Shown: one piece after another, positions 4,682 through 5,122 of the stretch
Layout: each line of letters begins with the position of its first letter
Numbering within the stretch: position 1 is the stretch's first letter
Source: Beijerinckiaceae bacterium
GTDB taxonomy: Bacteria > Pseudomonadota > Alphaproteobacteria > Rhizobiales > Beijerinckiaceae
NCBI GenBank assembly: GCA_947380915.1
Contig: CANCSY010000234.1
Coordinates: 1 to 5,122 of the forward strand
Length of the DNA stretch: 5,122 bases
Reading direction: 5' to 3'
Position numbers and translations under genes: made by a program
The notes under the pieces: model-generated
What the model was told of the DNA's origin: nothing
Databases searched by the model: none
What the model saw: only the letters and a program-made list of their open reading frames with translations

Positions 4682-5122
4682 TAACCCCTCGACTGTTCTC
4701 TCGGATGCCTTGCGCAGCAAAGCCTTCAGCTTGGAGAAGGCCTTCTCGATTGGGTTGAAGTCGGGGCTGTAGGGCGGCAGGTAGAGAAGCTTCGCCCCCG
4801 CCATTTCGATGGCGCCGCGCACACCTGGCAATTTGTGGCTGCCCAGATTATCCATGACGACGACGTCTCCGGGAGCCAGGTTCGTAATGAGCATCTGGTC
4901 CACATAGGCCTGGAAAGCCTCGCCATTGATGGGTCCGTCCAGCACCAGCGGCGCGACCATGCCGCTCAGCCGCAAACCAGCGACGAACGTCGTCGTCTTC
5001 CAATGTCCATGCGGGATGCTGGCTCGTAGGCGCTCGCCCTTGGGCGCTCGGCCGCGTGTGCGCGCCATGTTGGTCGAGCACCAAGTCTCGTCGATGAACA
5101 CGAGGCGGGCGGGATCAAGGTC
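4580..5122 (-). mobile_element. IS630-family insertion sequence, partial (runs off right edge)
   Basis: The outer end is placed at the TA dinucleotide 4580-4581 followed by GAGCGGATTCC, because the same junction recurs at the solo copy (2508-2510), where the flanking DNA differs. IS630 elements insert at TA and carry one DDE transposase region, matching what is seen. At the usual size of about 1.1 kb, the other end would lie roughly 500-600 bp beyond the window, so the terminal inverted repeat and TA duplication cannot be checked here. Confidence 0.85.
4595..5122 (-). CDS. IS630-family transposase, catalytic (DDE) part
   Basis: The frame is open to the window edge, so the 5' part is missing; the GTG at 5101-5099 is an internal Val. 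The visible 175 residues hold the complete RNase-H-like DDE core: Asp11 in VFIDET, Asp91 in VVMDNLGSHK, and Glu126 in the signature YSPDFNPIEKAFSKLK. With 34 residues between the second Asp and the Glu, this is the DD34E spacing of the IS630/Tc1-mariner superfamily. The N-terminal helix-turn-helix region lies outside the window. In many relatives it is a separate overlapping frame joined by frameshift. The stop codon (4597-4595) lies only about 15 bp from the element end. The catalytic triad is intact, so the protein could be active if its missing half is intact. Confidence 0.93.
   Translation of the reverse strand, partial: DLDPARLVFIDETWCSTNMARTRGRAPKGERLRASIPHGHWKTTTFVAGLRLSGMVAPLVLDGPINGEAFQAYVDQMLITNLAPGDVVVMDNLGSHKLPGVRGAIEMAGAKLLYLPPYSPDFNPIEKAFSKLKALLRKASERTVEGLWNAIGELIDQFTPQECANYFAAAGYDVI

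Overview
The window is GC-rich with strongly GC-biased third codon positions. It most resembles an alphaproteobacterium of the Rhizobiales type (Xanthobacter, Azorhizobium or Bradyrhizobium-like). That placement is inferred from codon bias, gene families and a tRNA-Arg fragment of alphaproteobacterial type, not from a marker gene.

Left third (1-2297): two same-strand metabolic genes. The first is the C-terminal ~338 residues of a molybdenum hydroxylase large subunit (CoxL / xanthine dehydrogenase family). The second is a complete 388-residue zinc methyltransferase of the MetE catalytic-domain type. They are 72 bp apart and plausibly co-transcribed. A hairpin at 2272-2297 probably closes the unit. 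Their shared substrate pathway cannot be told from this window.

Middle (2296-3526): about 1.2 kb of broken and non-coding DNA. It contains the 3' end of a minus-strand gene, a solo 103-bp end of an IS630-type element, a possible 5' scrap of a minus-strand gene, four short perfect palindromes, and a 42-bp minus-strand 3' half of tRNA-Arg(ACG). The tRNA half starts exactly at the anticodon loop and has no matching 5' half. Truncation at that point is the usual footprint of tyrosine-integrase integration into a tRNA gene. On each side of it lies a pair of 8-bp repeats with 11-bp periodicity and consensus GTAA[G/C]CGG. The two pairs point in opposite orientations, like integrase arm-type sites around an attP core.

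Right part (3527-5122): an exported SMP-30/gluconolactonase-type beta-propeller lactonase with signal peptide and conserved metal ligands. It is followed by the end of an IS630-family element on the minus strand, whose transposase runs off the right edge. The last 103 bp of this IS is the same sequence as the solo end at 2507-2609 (one mismatch, same orientation), so the tRNA fragment and the lactonase gene lie between two direct copies of one IS end.

Overall: an ordinary catabolic or C1-type gene pair borders a patchwork junction shaped by site-specific integration and IS insertion. I see no clearly new multi-gene system. The most interesting signal is the attP-like tRNA-Arg site with its paired repeats.
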